Below, piece by piece: positions 62,932 to 64,000 of a stretch of DNA of 64,000 nucleotides (positions are counted from its first letter, which is position 1; the number at the start of each line of letters is the position of its first letter). Source of the stretch: Dipetalonema caudispina (Eukaryota > Nematoda > Chromadorea > Rhabditida > Onchocercidae). A program made the position numbers and the translations under genes. The notes beneath the pieces were generated by a model. That model saw only the letters and a list, made by a program, of their open reading frames with translations. It did no database searches and was not told where the DNA came from. The stretch lies in assembly GCA_013365325.1 (NCBI GenBank), contig JABVXV010000045.1, positions 124,001 through 188,000 of the forward strand. Direction: 5' to 3'.

Positions 62932-64000
62932 ATGGTTGCCATTTCGTTGCCAACAACAATCGAAAACTTTGAGGGTGAAATTAGCCATGTGGTAGTGGCT
63001 GGGAATGAAACGTTGACTTTCATTAAACCATCCCAATGGCAAAAAGAAAGGAAGAAGATTTCTTTAAAACTCCACAGTTTGGCTCAATCATTAAAGAAAT
63101 TCAAGTCATTATCGGCTGTGAAATCTGGTAAATTCATCTTATAGTTGCTCGGGAATTTGTTCAGAGTTAAGATTAATGAAAATTCAAGAAGAGACTTGAA
63201 AATACTTCAGTATTAGTTTGGACTTGTTACAAATATGGCATAAGATACATCATCTGTCATATATCTCGAGGTTAAATGACAGGGCATTTCAAAAGACATG
63301 GAGGATAATATAAATTAGTAGTGATAGACAAATTTGACTTGAATGAATTTGTTAGTTTCAATCAGATAACTCATTACTATATTTATTTGTTGGCATGTAA
63401 CCAATTTTAAAGAATTTGGATTGTCCGTTTTAAATCAAAGATATGCTAATAGACCAATTAGAAGACTGATAAAAGCATATGACCGCGAATATGAAAGTGT
63501 TTATTTGGGATTTAACTGGCATCGTTATGTTACCATTCCGTGGCGGAGGTTTTTGAGTTCCCACCTCTGCTCGAACAATAAAAACATTGTTTTTATAGCA
63601 AATACACAAAGACATAGTGCGATGTATATTGGTGGAATAAGATAAAACACTATACCCCTTTCAGGTGAGGTATATATCGCAAATGTAAAAGGTTCACTGG
63701 AACGGTCATATATTATTCGAAGACCAACGCCTGATACATATTCCGTAACTTGTCTAAGCTTTAAAATTATGAAGTTCATGCATGCACAGATATACAGCTT
63801 GCTGATGCATTATAACTCTGCATATTTTTTATGCAAGTTAATAAAACATGTATCCTACGTACGCATATTTTATGCAAAGTTGAAAAGAGTAAAGTTCCAT
63901 GTCTATATGATAAATATTAGTTAACTTTGCTAGTAATCTATAATTGATCTTACTGGCGTGAATTTCACAGATTTATCTCATTGACAAAGGCATGCAGTGC
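62932..64000 (+). CDS. Tudor-domain protein, N-terminal part, runs off window end
   Basis: Tudor domains usually bind methylated arginine and act in small-RNA, germ-granule or splicing complexes. Three exons join in phase: 62932-63127, 63665-63744 and 63971 to the window end. The ATG at 62932 follows a TTCTTCCAG acceptor at 62907 by 24 bases, a layout typical of spliced-leader addition; the exon could instead begin at 62908. The protein starts MVAISLPTTIENFEGEISHV and continues through a charged helix (QKERKKISLKLHSLAQSLKK). The core then reads SGEVYIANVKGSLERSYIIR, PDTYS and, across the last junction, IYLIDKGMQ. This matches the Tudor pattern G-x-YxA, W/L-x-RA-x-I, V-x-F/LID-x-G. The aromatic usually seen after ID (IDYG) is lysine here. 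The remainder is outside the window. Which Tudor protein it is cannot be said. Confidence 0.7.

Noticed and set aside
63430..63779. Minus-strand ORFs (61 and 84 codons) with a hydrophobic segment
   Set aside because: They overlap the plus-strand Tudor exon 63665-63744, which is supported by phase-exact joins on both sides.
1..64000. tRNA, rRNA, spliced-leader RNA, transposon or CRISPR features
   Set aside because: I looked for conserved tRNA box sequences, long repeats, terminal inverted repeats with transposase motifs and regular spacers by eye, and found none I could support.

Overview
This window looks like nuclear DNA of a nematode, most likely a spirurid or filarial parasite. It is AT-rich, the genes are split by many short introns with TTTTCAG-type acceptors and GTAAGT-type donors, and the proteins are metazoan with closest remembered relatives in worms (a ZYG-8-type doublecortin kinase, TAF2, a Dachsous-like cadherin). 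The species call is inference. No rRNA, tRNA, transposon, CRISPR or viral gene was recognised.

Layout. (1) 1-5239, minus strand: the 5' part of a doublecortin-domain protein kinase (zyg-8/DCLK). The window edge cuts it just after the catalytic HRD motif. (2) 5240-14862: 9.6 kb intergenic, with purine-rich tracts, small palindromes and no convincing gene. (3) 14863-23148, minus: TAF2, a TFIID subunit, essentially complete. (4) 23149-25295: intergenic, with one small hydrophobic ORF. (5) 25296-54523, minus: one giant cadherin gene of about 29 kb and roughly 48 exons. It has a signal peptide, about 25 cadherin repeats, one membrane segment and a cytoplasmic tail of about 205 residues. It has no EGF or laminin-G module, so the architecture is Dachsous-like. 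(6) 41980-46373, plus: a complete nine-exon OSCP1 gene nested inside one 7.1 kb intron of that cadherin, on the opposite strand. (7) 54524-60270: upstream region with microsatellites and several short ORFs of uncertain status. (8) 60271-61636, plus: the last four exons of an unrecognised protein. (9) 62932-64000, plus: the start of a Tudor-domain protein that runs off the window.

The genes do not form one pathway. zyg-8 and its relatives act on microtubules, TAF2 in basal transcription, the cadherin in adhesion or planar polarity, OSCP1 is linked to solute transport and cilia, and Tudor proteins usually act in small-RNA or RNP biology. The strongest structural observation is the antisense nesting of OSCP1, which was reconstructed exon by exon with consistent splice phases. 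All exon boundaries were read by eye from splice signals and family similarity. No alignment or search was run.
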